NCBI GenBank assembly: GCA_020636675.1
Contig: JACJXK010000014.1
Location: forward strand, 1-64,000
DNA from: Prevotellaceae bacterium
GTDB taxonomy: Bacteria; Bacteroidota; Bacteroidia; Bacteroidales; Paludibacteraceae
Reading direction: 5' to 3'
Length of the DNA: 64,000 nt
Within the stretch, counting starts at the first letter, position 1. Each line of letters begins with the position of its first letter. The notes below the pieces were generated by a model that was given only the letters and a program-made list of their open reading frames with translations, did no database searches and had not been told where the DNA came from. A program made the position numbers and the translations under genes. Below, piece after piece: positions 15,655 through 25,138 of the stretch.

Positions 15655-17172
15655 ATGGCAGATAGAAAAGTTCGTGTGCGCTTTGCGCCTAGTCCTACGG
15701 GAGCTCTTCATATTGGTGGTGTGAGGACCGCTTTATATAATTATTTGTTCGCAAAGAAGCATGGTGGCGACCTTCTGCTTCGTATAGAAGATACGGATTC
15801 TCAGCGTTTTGTTCCTGGAGCCGAAGATTACATCATCGAGTCGTTCAAATGGTTGGGCATCAAGTTTGATGAGGGTGTCGGCATTGGAGGCGAGCATGCT
15901 CCGTACCGTCAGAGTGAGCGTCGCGACATCTACAAGAAATATGTACAGCAGCTCTTGGATGCGGGCTATGCCTATATGGCGTTCGATACTCCTGCCGAGT
16001 TGGAGGAGAAACGTAAGGAAATCCCTAACTTCCAGTATGATGCCCATACGCGTATGGCAGGCGTCAACTCATTGACATTGTCAAAAGAGGAGGTGGAGCA
16101 ACGTATTGCCAATGGAGAGAAGTTTGTGGTCCGCATCAAGGTGGAGCCCAACGAGGATATAGAGGTGGACGATTTGATTCGTGGTAAGGTGGTGATCAAC
16201 TCCAACGTGTTGGACGATAAGGTGCTTTATAAAGCTGCCGACGAGTTGCCAACCTATCATTTGGCGAATATAGTGGATGACCATCTGATGGAGATTACTC
16301 ATGTGATACGTGGCGAGGAGTGGTTGCCTTCTGCTCCGTTGCACGTGTTGCTTTATCGTTGTTTCGGCTGGGCGGATACGATGCCTCGCTTTGCACATTT
16401 GCCATTGTTGCTCAAACCGGAAGGAAACGGAAAGTTGAGCAAGAGGGACGGAGACAGATTGGGTTTCCCTGTGTTCCCGCTCCAGTGGCAGGATCCGAAG
16501 ACGGGCGACATCTCTAGCGGATATCGCGAATCCGGTTATTTTCCGGAGGCGGTCGTCAACTTCTTGGCTCTGTTGGGTTGGAATCCGGGACTGGATCGTG
16601 AGTTGTTCTCCATGTCGGAGTTGATAGACCTCTTCTCTTTGGAGCGTGTCAGTAAGGCGGGCGCGCGTTTTGACTATGAGAAGGGCAAATGGTTCAATAA
16701 GGAGTACCTGATGATGAAGTCGGATGAGGATATTGCTGAGATGTTTGCTCCTATCTTGGAGGAAAAGGGCTATAACTGTGAATTCGATAAGGTGAAATAT
16801 ATTGTCTCTTTGGTACGTAATCGTGTCAGCTTCGTGAAGGACCTTTGGTATGAGGTCTCTTATCTGTTCGAGGCTCCTACGGAGTATGACGAGAAGTCTG
16901 TGAAGAAGAGATGGAAGCCCGAGAGTCCAGCTCAGATGCGCGAACTGATGGAGGTACTGAAAGACTTGGATTTCTCTGCCGTGGAGGAGAATGAGAAGAC
17001 GGTGTTGGCTTGGATAGAGTCCAAGGGATACAATCTTGGAGGAGTGATGAACGCCTTCCGTGTGACGGTGGTCGGTGCGGCCCGTGGTCCACAGATGTTC
17101 GACATCATCAATCTAGTAGGTAAGGAAGAGACGTTGGCTCGTGTGGAGAGAGCGTTGGCTGTTCTGAAATAA
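15655..17172 (+). CDS. gltX: Glutamyl-tRNA synthetase
   Basis: 505 residues, class I synthetase that charges tRNA-Glu. The HIGH-type motif is FAPSPTGALHIGG (residues 10-22), followed by RTALYNYLFAKK and LLLRIEDTD. The KMSKS-type motif is KLSKRDGDRLGFPV (about residue 260), followed by an insertion typical of the phylum (LQWQDPKTGDISSGYRESGYFPEA). The anticodon-binding domain fills the C-terminus. Start ATG 15655. A -7 box at 15600 gives a leader of about 40 bases. Terminator at 17191-17236. Confidence 0.98.
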   Translation: MADRKVRVRFAPSPTGALHIGGVRTALYNYLFAKKHGGDLLLRIEDTDSQRFVPGAEDYIIESFKWLGIKFDEGVGIGGEHAPYRQSERRDIYKKYVQQLLDAGYAYMAFDTPAELEEKRKEIPNFQYDAHTRMAGVNSLTLSKEEVEQRIANGEKFVVRIKVEPNEDIEVDDLIRGKVVINSNVLDDKVLYKAADELPTYHLANIVDDHLMEITHVIRGEEWLPSAPLHVLLYRCFGWADTMPRFAHLPLLLKPEGNGKLSKRDGDRLGFPVFPLQWQDPKTGDISSGYRESGYFPEAVVNFLALLGWNPGLDRELFSMSELIDLFSLERVSKAGARFDYEKGKWFNKEYLMMKSDEDIAEMFAPILEEKGYNCEFDKVKYIVSLVRNRVSFVKDLWYEVSYLFEAPTEYDEKSVKKRWKPESPAQMRELMEVLKDLDFSAVEENEKTVLAWIESKGYNLGGVMNAFRVTVVGAARGPQMFDIINLVGKEETLARVERALAVLK

Positions 17173-17190
17173 TCTGAAATCATAAACATA

Positions 17191-17236
17191 GGATGGCGGG
17201 TCTGTGCAATCATCTTGCACGTTCGCCATTCTTTCA
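17191..17236 (+). terminator. Probable terminator of gltX
   Basis: Stem ggatggcg with cgccattc, enclosing an inner gtgcaa/ttgcac hairpin, followed by ttt. The T run is short, so termination may be partial and read through into waaA. Confidence 0.55.
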
Positions 17237-17279
17237 TATATAGTATAAATGGTCTAAAAAGGCCGATATTGGAATTAAG

Positions 17280-18515
17280 ATGAAGCTGTTATACAATTTT
17301 GGGATTTTGCTCTATTATGGGCTCGTTTACGTTGCTTCTTTCTTTAATGATAAGGCTGCGAAGTTCGTGTCGGGAAGAAAAGATGTCTTCTCTTATCTGA
17401 AATCACGTATCGTATTCAACGACAAGTGTATATGGATGCATGTCTCTTCGTTGGGAGAGTTTGAACAGGGTAGGCCGATAATAGAGTCTGTCAAGCGTTC
17501 TCATCCTGAGTATAAGATAATCCTTACTTTTTTTTCTCCTTCCGGTTATGAGGTACGTAAGAATTATGACGGGGCAGACATCATCTGTTATCTTCCTATG
17601 GACACAACTTGGAATGCCCGTAAGTTTGTAAAACTGGTCAATCCGTCTGTCGCTATCTTTATCAAGTACGAGTTTTGGGGCAACTATCTGACGGAGTTGA
17701 AGAAAAAGGATATCCCTACGTATATCGTTTCGGCCATATTCAGGGAGTCTCAGGTCTTCTTTAAATGGTACGGTGGGTGGTATCGTGGATTTCTGCAGAA
17801 CTTCAGACATCTGTTCGTACAGGATTCCAATTCAAAGAATTTATTGGCTTCCATTGGCATAAAGAATGTATCCATAGTAGGTGACACCCGTTTTGATAGG
17901 GTGTTGGCCATAGCCAAATCGTCGAAAGAGCTGCCTGTTGTGCAGTCGTTCAAGGGTGACGCAAAGGTATTGGTGGTGGGCAGTTCATGGCCCAAGGATG
18001 AGGATTTCATACTGCCTTATTTTAACGAGCATAAGAATCTGAAGTTGATTATTGCTCCGCATGAGGTGCACGAGTCGCATATTGAGGATATTCTGTCTAA
18101 ACTGAAACGTCCGGCATTGAGATATACGAAGGCTACGGAAGAAGAGGCGGCCAATGTCGACTGTCTGATCATCGATTGTTTCGGGTTGCTCTCGTCCATT
18201 TACCGATATGGCGAAGTTGCTTATATCGGTGGCGGTTTCGGTGTGGGCATCCATAACATATTGGAGGCTGCCGTTTATGGAATGCCTGTCATCTTCGGAC
18301 CTAATTACCATAAGTTCAGGGAGGCGGTGGAGATGGTGAAGACGGGCTCCGCTTTTCCAATTAACGAGGGGAGTGAGTTCTCGTCGGTGGTCGATGATTT
18401 GTATGACCCGTCGTCCACTACTTGGAATGATTCCGCCATGATGGCCCACCAGTTCGTTTCTGCCAACTGTGGAGCCACGGACGGTGTGCTGTTGTCTATT
18501 TTTGGTCAGAAATAG
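17280..18515 (+). CDS. waaA: 3-deoxy-D-manno-octulosonic acid (Kdo) transferase
   Basis: 411 residues, GT30 family. It transfers Kdo from CMP-Kdo to lipid A precursors on the inner face of the inner membrane. An N-terminal hydrophobic anchor (MKLLYNFGILLYYGLVYVAS) is followed by HVSSLGEFEQGRPIIE with the catalytic Glu, IKYEFWGNYLTEL, QDSNSKNLLASIGI, VGDTRFDRV, VVGSSWPKDE and the C-terminal YIGGGFGVGIHNILEAAVYG donor-binding loop. Length and order fit. It follows gltX by about 110 bases and precedes the LOG gene by 30 bases. Confidence 0.95.
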   Translation: MKLLYNFGILLYYGLVYVASFFNDKAAKFVSGRKDVFSYLKSRIVFNDKCIWMHVSSLGEFEQGRPIIESVKRSHPEYKIILTFFSPSGYEVRKNYDGADIICYLPMDTTWNARKFVKLVNPSVAIFIKYEFWGNYLTELKKKDIPTYIVSAIFRESQVFFKWYGGWYRGFLQNFRHLFVQDSNSKNLLASIGIKNVSIVGDTRFDRVLAIAKSSKELPVVQSFKGDAKVLVVGSSWPKDEDFILPYFNEHKNLKLIIAPHEVHESHIEDILSKLKRPALRYTKATEEEAANVDCLIIDCFGLLSSIYRYGEVAYIGGGFGVGIHNILEAAVYGMPVIFGPNYHKFREAVEMVKTGSAFPINEGSEFSSVVDDLYDPSSTTWNDSAMMAHQFVSANCGATDGVLLSIFGQK

Positions 18516-18545
18516 CATTTTTTTGATGGAAAGAAGGAGGTATAT

Positions 18546-19121
18546 ATGAAGGTGTGTGTGTATTGTGCTTCGAGTTCGAAGGTGGCCGAGAGTTATAAGA
18601 CGGAAGCTTACCGGCTGGGGGCGGCTTTGTCAGAGGCGGGCGTTGCTTGCCTTTACGGAGGCGGCAGCGTGGGCTTGATGGGTAAGCTGTCTGAGGCTAT
18701 GGTGGCCCGGCATGGCTCCATCACCGGCATCATACCTAAATTCATGGTGGATGAGGGTTGGGATAATCCCGATGTGGAGATGGTGGTGGTCAATACGATG
18801 CACGAGCGTAAGTACAAAATGTTGGAGTCTGTCGATGCTGCCGTTGCCCTACCTGGCGGTGTCGGTACGTTTGAGGAGCTGATGGAGGCTATAACCTGGA
18901 AACAGTTGGGAATCTTCACGAAACCGATTGTGATACTGAATGTGGACAATTACTTCGGCCCGTTTCTGGAGATGATGCAGAAGGCTGTGGATGAGCGTTT
19001 CATGCGCAGCGAGCATCTGCGCTTATGGTGTGTCGTGGAACGTGCCGAGGAGGTGCTTCCTGCCATCGCGAATGCGCCCGTGTGGAGGAGTGAGGATGCC
19101 ATAGGCATCGCTGCATTGTAG
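18546..19121 (+). CDS. LOG family (TIGR00730-type) nucleotide phosphoribohydrolase
   Basis: 191 residues, Rossmann fold. Contains CVYCASSSKVAESY at the start, LYGGGSVGLMG, and the signature LPGGVGTFEELMEAITWKQLG (PGGxGTxxE). LOG proteins remove ribose 5'-phosphate from cytokinin or purine nucleotides; bacterial ones were long annotated as lysine decarboxylases, which they are not. The in vivo role in this bacterium is unknown. It lies 30 bases after waaA, probably co-transcribed. Confidence 0.92.
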   Translation: MKVCVYCASSSKVAESYKTEAYRLGAALSEAGVACLYGGGSVGLMGKLSEAMVARHGSITGIIPKFMVDEGWDNPDVEMVVVNTMHERKYKMLESVDAAVALPGGVGTFEELMEAITWKQLGIFTKPIVILNVDNYFGPFLEMMQKAVDERFMRSEHLRLWCVVERAEEVLPAIANAPVWRSEDAIGIAAL

Positions 19122-19225
19122 AAGTTGGCATCGTAGGCTTTCTGCTCTCCGATGTGTTTCTCTTTTAGCACTATTGATTATATTTGAATGGCACCAATGG
19201 GTGTGTTTTTATTATAGAATTGCCT

Positions 19226-21934
19226 ATGGCTGATTTGTTTCAGAAATTGAAGGAGAAGAGGAGGCAACTCTCTTCCCAATTGAAGGATCCGGCCGCCGCT
19301 GGGGTCTGGAAGATGGTGGTCGACAAATATTCCGACCAAGCTCATTTCCTTTATGAACTGCTTCAGAATGCGGATGATGCGGCTGCCTCGTATGTGCGTA
19401 TCCATCTCTTTTCAGATAGGTTGGTCTTTATCCATGATGGTTCAATCCATTTCTCCATCTCTGATGTGGAGCAGGAGGAGAGCGGGGCGGAGATAGGGCA
19501 TTTGAATGCCATTACGTCCATAGGCGCCAGTTCCAAACATGGAGGTAACAAGATAGGTAAGTTTGGTGTCGGTTTCAAGTCGGTTTTCCAATATACCGAT
19601 ACTCCTCATATAGAGGATGATAATTTTTCTTTTCATATTGTTGATTTTATAGTCCCGGAGGAGGAGGAACCTGTTGTCTCTGACCGTAAGTGTGGGGAGA
19701 CGCTTTTTTCCATCCCGTTCCGTAATCCGGCTGTCGCTTTTGGCGAGATTGTGGAGAAGCTGAAGGTTTTGAACAAGCCTTTGCTCTTCCTTCATTCTCT
19801 TAATTCCATAAAATGGGATAGCCACGATGGGCAGGTTGGATTTTATACCAAAGAGTCGACCGTAGGACGTATGTTTGGAAATACGGAATATGCGTTTGTT
19901 GTCAGGCACTGGAACTGCAACAATGAGACCGGGGTGGAATATCTCCATAACTTTTCGCGGAATCTCTCTCCTCTCAATGGGGATGCCCAAATGGGTACAG
20001 TGGCCTTCTTGTCCGACGAGAAGGGACGACTCTTGATTTCTAAGATGCGAGAAAATGCCTTCTGCTTTTTCTCTACCAAGGAGCGCACTGATCTTAACAT
20101 GATTGTTCATGCTCCGTTTCTGTTGACGGACAGTAGGGAGGGAATCAAGCGGGGTGAGGAATGGAACCGTTATTTAATAGACCAGTTGGCCCGTTTGGCG
20201 GCAGACTCTGTGGAGTATCTTTGCCAGATAGGCGACCATTACCGGGCTCCGATTATCGACGATAATCTCTTTGACCTTGTGCCGATGGACCGTAGCTGCT
20301 TCTTTAAAAAGGAGAAGGATGGTTATGTGCCTATCAGTCCTTTCCATCCTTTTTATGACCGTTTCGTGGAGAAACTTTCTACCGGAAGGGTTTTCCTATC
20401 TGCGGATGGGTCTTATGTGGATAGGGTACACACGCGTTATGCTACCGACAAGGCTCTGATTCCTCTTTTCCCGACGGACAAATATGCGGAGATGACGAAA
20501 AATGTGGCTGAATTGTCTAAATCTTGGACTTTCTTATCTTTATATGAAGACGCAGATGCCGGACATAACGCCCGTTTGCATAATATACTTTCCTATATCC
20601 ATGATAATGGTTTGATTTCAACTCTTGTCACTCCCGATACGATTGTAGATGGCCTGAACGGTGATTTCATGAAGTGTCAGGATCTTGATTGGCTAAAGGA
20701 TTTTTATGCTTATCTCATCTCCCACGGAGAGCTGTTGGAGAAGAAGGGGGCTGTGATTCGGAATAAACCGTTTATTCTATGCTCGGATGGAAGCGTGGCG
20801 GCGCCTTATCAGCCGGATGGCTCTTCTGCGCTATTCCTTTCTGGTGGAATGGAAAATAAGTTTCTTTCCGTTCATCCGGAGCTGTTGGGTGATGATCGTT
20901 GCAAGCGTTTGTTTTCTATGCTTGGCTTGACGCATCCGGGTCTTTTTGCGGAGATAGAACTTTATACGATTGGTAAATATAGGGATGGATTGGTAGATAT
21001 ATCAGACCGTGAGGCCATCTACCGTAATCTGAACAGTTTTGTGGAGTGTTTCTCTTCGTTCAATTTCATGGATGATCGCAGAAATAATTTTGTGGCGTTG
21101 TTTGATGGTGTCCCTATTTTTCCGACGGTGGACAAGAGAGGCGTCCCTTCGTTTTGCTCTGCGGCGGATGTTTATGTCGACATACCTGATTTGAAGGCTT
21201 TTCTGGCAAATGTCCAGAGCGTTCATTTTTTGGATAAGGGTGTGGTGGAGGAGGCTTTCCTTCCGGAAAAGAGGGAGTCTTTTTATAAGTTTGCTTCGGC
21301 TTTGGGGGCCAACTTCAGTCTGAAGATAGTCTCCGTCTCCCGTAATGCCGACCAGCCGATGCTGGACAAGTTGGGCTTGTCTCCTAAAAGTTTGCGGCAG
21401 TATGACAATGGTGCGCAGATTATCAAAGATAAGGAGATAGCGGGTTTCTCTGATTTTGGGAGGAACATCACACGTGAATCGTCAGAGGCATTTTTCAATC
21501 TGCTCTCTGACCTTATACAGCGGCAGAGCTCCTATATGTTCCAACTCTCGTTGGAGGGCGATTACCGATATGTGGAACGGGCTAGGCAGAACTATACGGA
21601 GGAGAAAATCCACCATACCACTGCATGGCATTCCATCTTTTCGGAACCGTGGATTTTCAATCTGCATGGTGATGTGGTGCGCCCTTCTGACATTGGTTCC
21701 GTCAATAATCTGTCGGGTATGTATGACATCTCTTCACCGGACATTCTGTTTTTTCTGGGCATTTCTGGCGACTCTTCTCTTTCCGGACTCACTCCGGAAC
21801 AGCGGCGGGCCGTTCTGGTGGTGCGTGCGTTTGAGGAGTCCGGCGTCTCTGTCGAGATGTTGGAAGAGAAGGCGAATTGTTTGAGAAAAGAAAAAGATAA
21901 GGGTGGCATTCCTTCCGGAATGTCGTCTCTGTAA
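19226..21934 (+). CDS. Sacsin-like GHKL ATPase-domain protein
   Basis: 902 residues. The N-terminal GHKL (HSP90/gyrase-type) ATP-binding domain is clear: FLYELLQNADDA (N-box with Glu and Asn), VFIHDGSIHFS (G1), and IGKFGVGFKSVFQYT (G2), as in the sacsin/NO VEIN group. After residue 250 there is a long region with no domain I recognise, probably mixed alpha/beta repeats. Large proteins of this group turn up both as stand-alone genes and in defence islands; here the neighbours (LOG, ribD) are housekeeping. ATG 19226 (MADLFQKLKEKRRQL) is preferred over 19184 because it opens the amphipathic helix typical of the group. Activity and partners unknown. Confidence 0.75.
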   Translation: MADLFQKLKEKRRQLSSQLKDPAAAGVWKMVVDKYSDQAHFLYELLQNADDAAASYVRIHLFSDRLVFIHDGSIHFSISDVEQEESGAEIGHLNAITSIGASSKHGGNKIGKFGVGFKSVFQYTDTPHIEDDNFSFHIVDFIVPEEEEPVVSDRKCGETLFSIPFRNPAVAFGEIVEKLKVLNKPLLFLHSLNSIKWDSHDGQVGFYTKESTVGRMFGNTEYAFVVRHWNCNNETGVEYLHNFSRNLSPLNGDAQMGTVAFLSDEKGRLLISKMRENAFCFFSTKERTDLNMIVHAPFLLTDSREGIKRGEEWNRYLIDQLARLAADSVEYLCQIGDHYRAPIIDDNLFDLVPMDRSCFFKKEKDGYVPISPFHPFYDRFVEKLSTGRVFLSADGSYVDRVHTRYATDKALIPLFPTDKYAEMTKNVAELSKSWTFLSLYEDADAGHNARLHNILSYIHDNGLISTLVTPDTIVDGLNGDFMKCQDLDWLKDFYAYLISHGELLEKKGAVIRNKPFILCSDGSVAAPYQPDGSSALFLSGGMENKFLSVHPELLGDDRCKRLFSMLGLTHPGLFAEIELYTIGKYRDGLVDISDREAIYRNLNSFVECFSSFNFMDDRRNNFVALFDGVPIFPTVDKRGVPSFCSAADVYVDIPDLKAFLANVQSVHFLDKGVVEEAFLPEKRESFYKFASALGANFSLKIVSVSRNADQPMLDKLGLSPKSLRQYDNGAQIIKDKEIAGFSDFGRNITRESSEAFFNLLSDLIQRQSSYMFQLSLEGDYRYVERARQNYTEEKIHHTTAWHSIFSEPWIFNLHGDVVRPSDIGSVNNLSGMYDISSPDILFFLGISGDSSLSGLTPEQRRAVLVVRAFEESGVSVEMLEEKANCLRKEKDKGGIPSGMSSL

Positions 21935-21954
21935 AAAAAATAGGAGATGAGATT

Positions 21955-23028
21955 ATGATAGATGAAGCGTATATGAAGAGATGCTTTGACCTTGCCAAAT
22001 GTGGCGTGGGCAATGTGGCCCCCAACCCGATGGTGGGAGCTGTTCTTGTCTTCGACGATAAGATAATAGGAGAGGGTTATCACCGTAAGTGCGGCGGGCC
22101 TCATGCCGAGGTCAATGCTATCGCATCTGTCCGCAGGCCGGAGCTGCTGAAACGCTCGGTGCTTTATGTCAACTTGGAACCTTGTTCGCATTACGGGAAG
22201 ACTCCGCCTTGCGCTAACTTAATCATAGAGAAGAACATTCCGGAGGTGGTTATTGCCAATGTGGATCCGTTTCCGGAGGTGAGCGGACGGGGCGTCAATA
22301 TGCTGAGGGCGCATGGTGTGAAGGTGACGGAGGGAGTATTGGCTGAGGAGGGTTGGAATCTGAACCGTAGGTTCTTCACCTTCCACACCCAGAGGCGTCC
22401 TTATGTAATCTTGAAGTGGGCCCAGAGTGCGGATGGCTTTATAGATAAAATCCGTTCGTCGGCAGCCGAGCCTCCTGTCGTCATCTCCAACAGTATGACC
22501 TCTGTCCTTGTCCATAAACTTCGGTCGGAGGAGTCTGCCATTCTTGTGGCTACCCATACGGCATTGTTGGATAATCCGTCCCTTACTTCCAGAGGTTGGA
22601 ACGGAAAGAATCCTGTCCGCATCTTATTGGATAGGGACTTGTCCGTACCGGCCGGCTACCGTCTGTATGATGGGGCGAGCCGTACGCTTGTTTTTACGGA
22701 GAAGGAACTGGGAGAGAAGTCTCCTAATGTGGAATGTGTGGTTTTGCCATTTGATGGACCGAACCGCACGTTGAAGATAGATTCGCTTTTGTCGGAGCTG
22801 TATAGGCTAAACATACAGTCGCTGGTAGTGGAAGGTGGTTCTGCCTTGCATCGTTCTTTTTTGGATGCAGATTTGTGGGATGAGATGCGTGTGGAGACCG
22901 CGTTGGAGATGAAACTGGGAAAAGGGGTTGAGGCTCCTAACCTCTGCGGGACATTGGTCTCGGAGAAGCTTCTCGGAGGTCACGTCGTTCAGTGGTTGAG
23001 ACGAGATTCTCAAAGTTGTATGGTTTGA
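21955..23028 (+). CDS. ribD: Bifunctional riboflavin deaminase/reductase RibD
   Basis: 357 residues, two domains. The N-terminal zinc deaminase (1-145) has GGPHAEVNAI (catalytic HAE) and PCSHYGKTPPC (zinc cysteines). The C-terminal reductase (150-357) starts RPYVILKWAQSADGFID and has VEGGSALHRSFLDADLWDE. It performs the second and third steps of riboflavin synthesis on the GTP branch; the first step and the DHBP branch come from ribBA at 39216. Spaced 20 bases behind the GHKL gene and 6 bases ahead of the first J-domain gene. Confidence 0.95.
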   Translation: MIDEAYMKRCFDLAKCGVGNVAPNPMVGAVLVFDDKIIGEGYHRKCGGPHAEVNAIASVRRPELLKRSVLYVNLEPCSHYGKTPPCANLIIEKNIPEVVIANVDPFPEVSGRGVNMLRAHGVKVTEGVLAEEGWNLNRRFFTFHTQRRPYVILKWAQSADGFIDKIRSSAAEPPVVISNSMTSVLVHKLRSEESAILVATHTALLDNPSLTSRGWNGKNPVRILLDRDLSVPAGYRLYDGASRTLVFTEKELGEKSPNVECVVLPFDGPNRTLKIDSLLSELYRLNIQSLVVEGGSALHRSFLDADLWDEMRVETALEMKLGKGVEAPNLCGTLVSEKLLGGHVVQWLRRDSQSCMV

Positions 23029-23034
23029 AAAGTT

Positions 23035-23931
23035 GTGTCCATTTATGTGTTTATGATTATGGTAATTCCTTCTGTTTTCCCTGTTTTTTATGTCTCGGTC
23101 TATTTCCTCTTTTTCTTTTTATATGAAGTGCGCGAATACAAAAAGTCGAAGAGAGAAATAAAATTGACAGGTAAGTATGTGAAAGAGAGGAAAGGTTTGA
23201 TTATTAAGCCGGTGGATTTGCTGGCGGTGGAAAATATCGAAAGGGAGCTGTTCTTGAATGCGGTAGATTCTATTTCGATATTATTTTCTCTGATAATAAA
23301 GAGCGATGGTTCCATCTCCGATCAGGAGAAGCGGCTGGCGTGCGATTATTTTTTTGAGAATTATGGTTTGGTGAAGTATATCGATAATGGTGATGATCCT
23401 TATCGTATTGAGAGGATGGAACAAATACTAGATCTGGAGTTGGAGTCTAACCATCGGGGTAATTACCGTAAGTGCTGTTTGGATGTGGTTCGGGCTAAAT
23501 TCACCTATCAGGCCCGTTATGATATGCTTTCTGTTTTTTTTGAAGTGGCATTTGTGCATGAGGGCATAGTCTATACGGAGGTTCAGCTTCTGCGTAATAT
23601 TGCCCGTTTTCTGCTGATAAAGAATAGTGATCTCCTTGTGTTGGAGGAGAAGTATGGCGTGACCAAGAAGGAGGAGAGGCGTAATTCGCAGACGGATTAC
23701 TTGTACAATCTCTACGTCCATACGCTTTCGCAGTCTTACCGCACGTTGGAGTTGGAGCCTTCGGCTACGAAAGAGGATGTCAAACGCGCATACCGCCGTC
23801 TGGCCATGAAGTACCATCCTGACAAACAACCCGAGGATGCTACGGAGGAGGAGCGTGCTCGGTCTGCCTCTCAGTTCCGTTTGGTTAACGAGGCCTACAA
23901 CTACCTGCGCAAGGAACGGAAAATAGTGTGA
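23035..23931 (+). CDS. Membrane-anchored TerB-like/J-domain (DjlA-type) protein, copy 1
   Basis: 298 residues. One N-terminal membrane helix (about 5-30), a helical TerB-like middle (70-200, SLIIKSDGSISDQEKRLACDY at its core), and a C-terminal J domain (235-298) with SQSYRTLELEPSATKEDVKRAYRRLAMKYHPDKQ, including the HPD tripeptide. This is the DjlA layout: J domain at the C-terminus, presented to DnaK at the membrane. Start may be GTG 23035 or ATG 23053. The next gene is its paralogue; their last 240 bases or so are nearly identical in DNA, while the front parts are diverged. Confidence 0.85.
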   Translation: MSIYVFMIMVIPSVFPVFYVSVYFLFFFLYEVREYKKSKREIKLTGKYVKERKGLIIKPVDLLAVENIERELFLNAVDSISILFSLIIKSDGSISDQEKRLACDYFFENYGLVKYIDNGDDPYRIERMEQILDLELESNHRGNYRKCCLDVVRAKFTYQARYDMLSVFFEVAFVHEGIVYTEVQLLRNIARFLLIKNSDLLVLEEKYGVTKKEERRNSQTDYLYNLYVHTLSQSYRTLELEPSATKEDVKRAYRRLAMKYHPDKQPEDATEEERARSASQFRLVNEAYNYLRKERKIV

Positions 23932-23961
23932 AATGTAAGTTGCTAATAAAAAAGTCATACG

Positions 23962-24789
23962 ATGGACTATTTGTTATTTATCATTTTCTGTCTGGTGCTT
24001 CTCTCTCTTGTATATATCAAGGGCCTCATTTATCGTTTTGTGGATAATGAGAGTATCAAGCTTCTTTTGTTGTCAAAGGGGGAAGAGGAGAGGTTTAAGA
24101 AGGAGAAGTCATATTTGTCGCTAGCCTGTTTGTTTAGTGTTGTAATGAGGAAGACGGGAGAATCGGAAGGGAAAATGAGATTGGTAAAGGAATATTTTGA
24201 TGCGCATTATTCCAATTCTTTCTATCTTTCATATCCTAATCTGTTCCTCATTGAGAAGAAAAAAGATTCGGTGATGATGAAGGAGCGGACAGTGAAGATG
24301 CTGAAGTCCGGAAAATTGAAGAGTTATCGTGTTTATTGCATTGATATATTACGGGGAGATTTCTGTTATGAGGATAAAATGGAACTTCTTACAACTATCT
24401 TCTCCGTTGTTTTGATACAAGGTTTCTCGGATACGGAGGTGCAGCTTCTGCGCAACATTGCCCACTTCTTGCTGATTAAGAAAGAGGACCTCTTGACGTT
24501 GGAGGAGAAGCACGGTGTGGCCAAGAAGGAGGAGAAGCGTAATTCGCAGACGGATTACTTGTACAACCTCTATCTCCATACGCTTTCGCAGTCTTACCGC
24601 ACGTTGGAGTTGGAGCCTTCGGCTACGAAAGAGGAGGTCAAACGCGCATACCGCCGTCTGGCCATGAAGTACCATCCTGACAAACAACCCGAGGATGCTA
24701 CGGAGGAGGAGCGTGCTCGGTCTGCCTCCCAATTCCGTCTGGTCAACGAGGCCTACAACTACCTGTGCAAGGAACGGGGAATAGGGTGA
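23962..24789 (+). CDS. Membrane-anchored TerB-like/J-domain (DjlA-type) protein, copy 2
   Basis: 275 residues, tandem paralogue of the preceding gene. N-terminal helix (3-20), shorter TerB-like region (45-190) that differs strongly from copy 1, then the same linker (NSQTDYLYNLYLHTL) and J domain with HPD (KYHPDKQPEDATEEERARS). The J-domain DNA differs from copy 1 at only scattered positions (for example Lys to Glu and Arg to Cys changes near the end), which points to recent duplication or gene conversion of the 3' part. Gap to copy 1 is 30 bases. Probably an accessory DnaK co-chaperone. Confidence 0.85.
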   Translation: MDYLLFIIFCLVLLSLVYIKGLIYRFVDNESIKLLLLSKGEEERFKKEKSYLSLACLFSVVMRKTGESEGKMRLVKEYFDAHYSNSFYLSYPNLFLIEKKKDSVMMKERTVKMLKSGKLKSYRVYCIDILRGDFCYEDKMELLTTIFSVVLIQGFSDTEVQLLRNIAHFLLIKKEDLLTLEEKHGVAKKEEKRNSQTDYLYNLYLHTLSQSYRTLELEPSATKEEVKRAYRRLAMKYHPDKQPEDATEEERARSASQFRLVNEAYNYLCKERGIG

Positions 24790-24819
24790 GTTTTTCTGTC
24801 CTATTTCGAATGGAGTGTT

Positions 24820-24950
24820 TCATGAAGATAATGCCTACGGCATTTTATCAAAGTCGTCACAATCTATTTTTTAAAGGTTGAAACGTCATGTGTGGTTGAT
24901 TCCTTCAGGCCATTGTTTGCGAAATATCCCGTAGGGATAATCTATTATTC
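24820..24950. repeat. Dispersed intergenic mosaic repeat, partial copy
   Basis: Contains the gcctacggcattttatcaaa module (24829) and atatcccgtagggataatct (24924), joined by tgtgtggttgatt (24890), a string that also precedes the 31737 module. The rest of the 350-base gap before cls (24951-25138) holds a possible -7 box (TATATTTA near 24976) and no gene. Confidence 0.7.
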
Positions 24951-25138
24951 TTTTTACATGTGCGGATAAATGCACAAATTTTGTATATTTACAACTTCAT
25001 CGAAAATCAGTGGTGAACGCTACTTGAATAGATGAATTTATAAATAAAAAGGAGATTTTTTAAATTCCTATCTGCCATTGTTAAAACCGAGATGGTTGGA
25101 ATTTTGAATCTGGATATTATAACTTAAAACTAAGTAGA

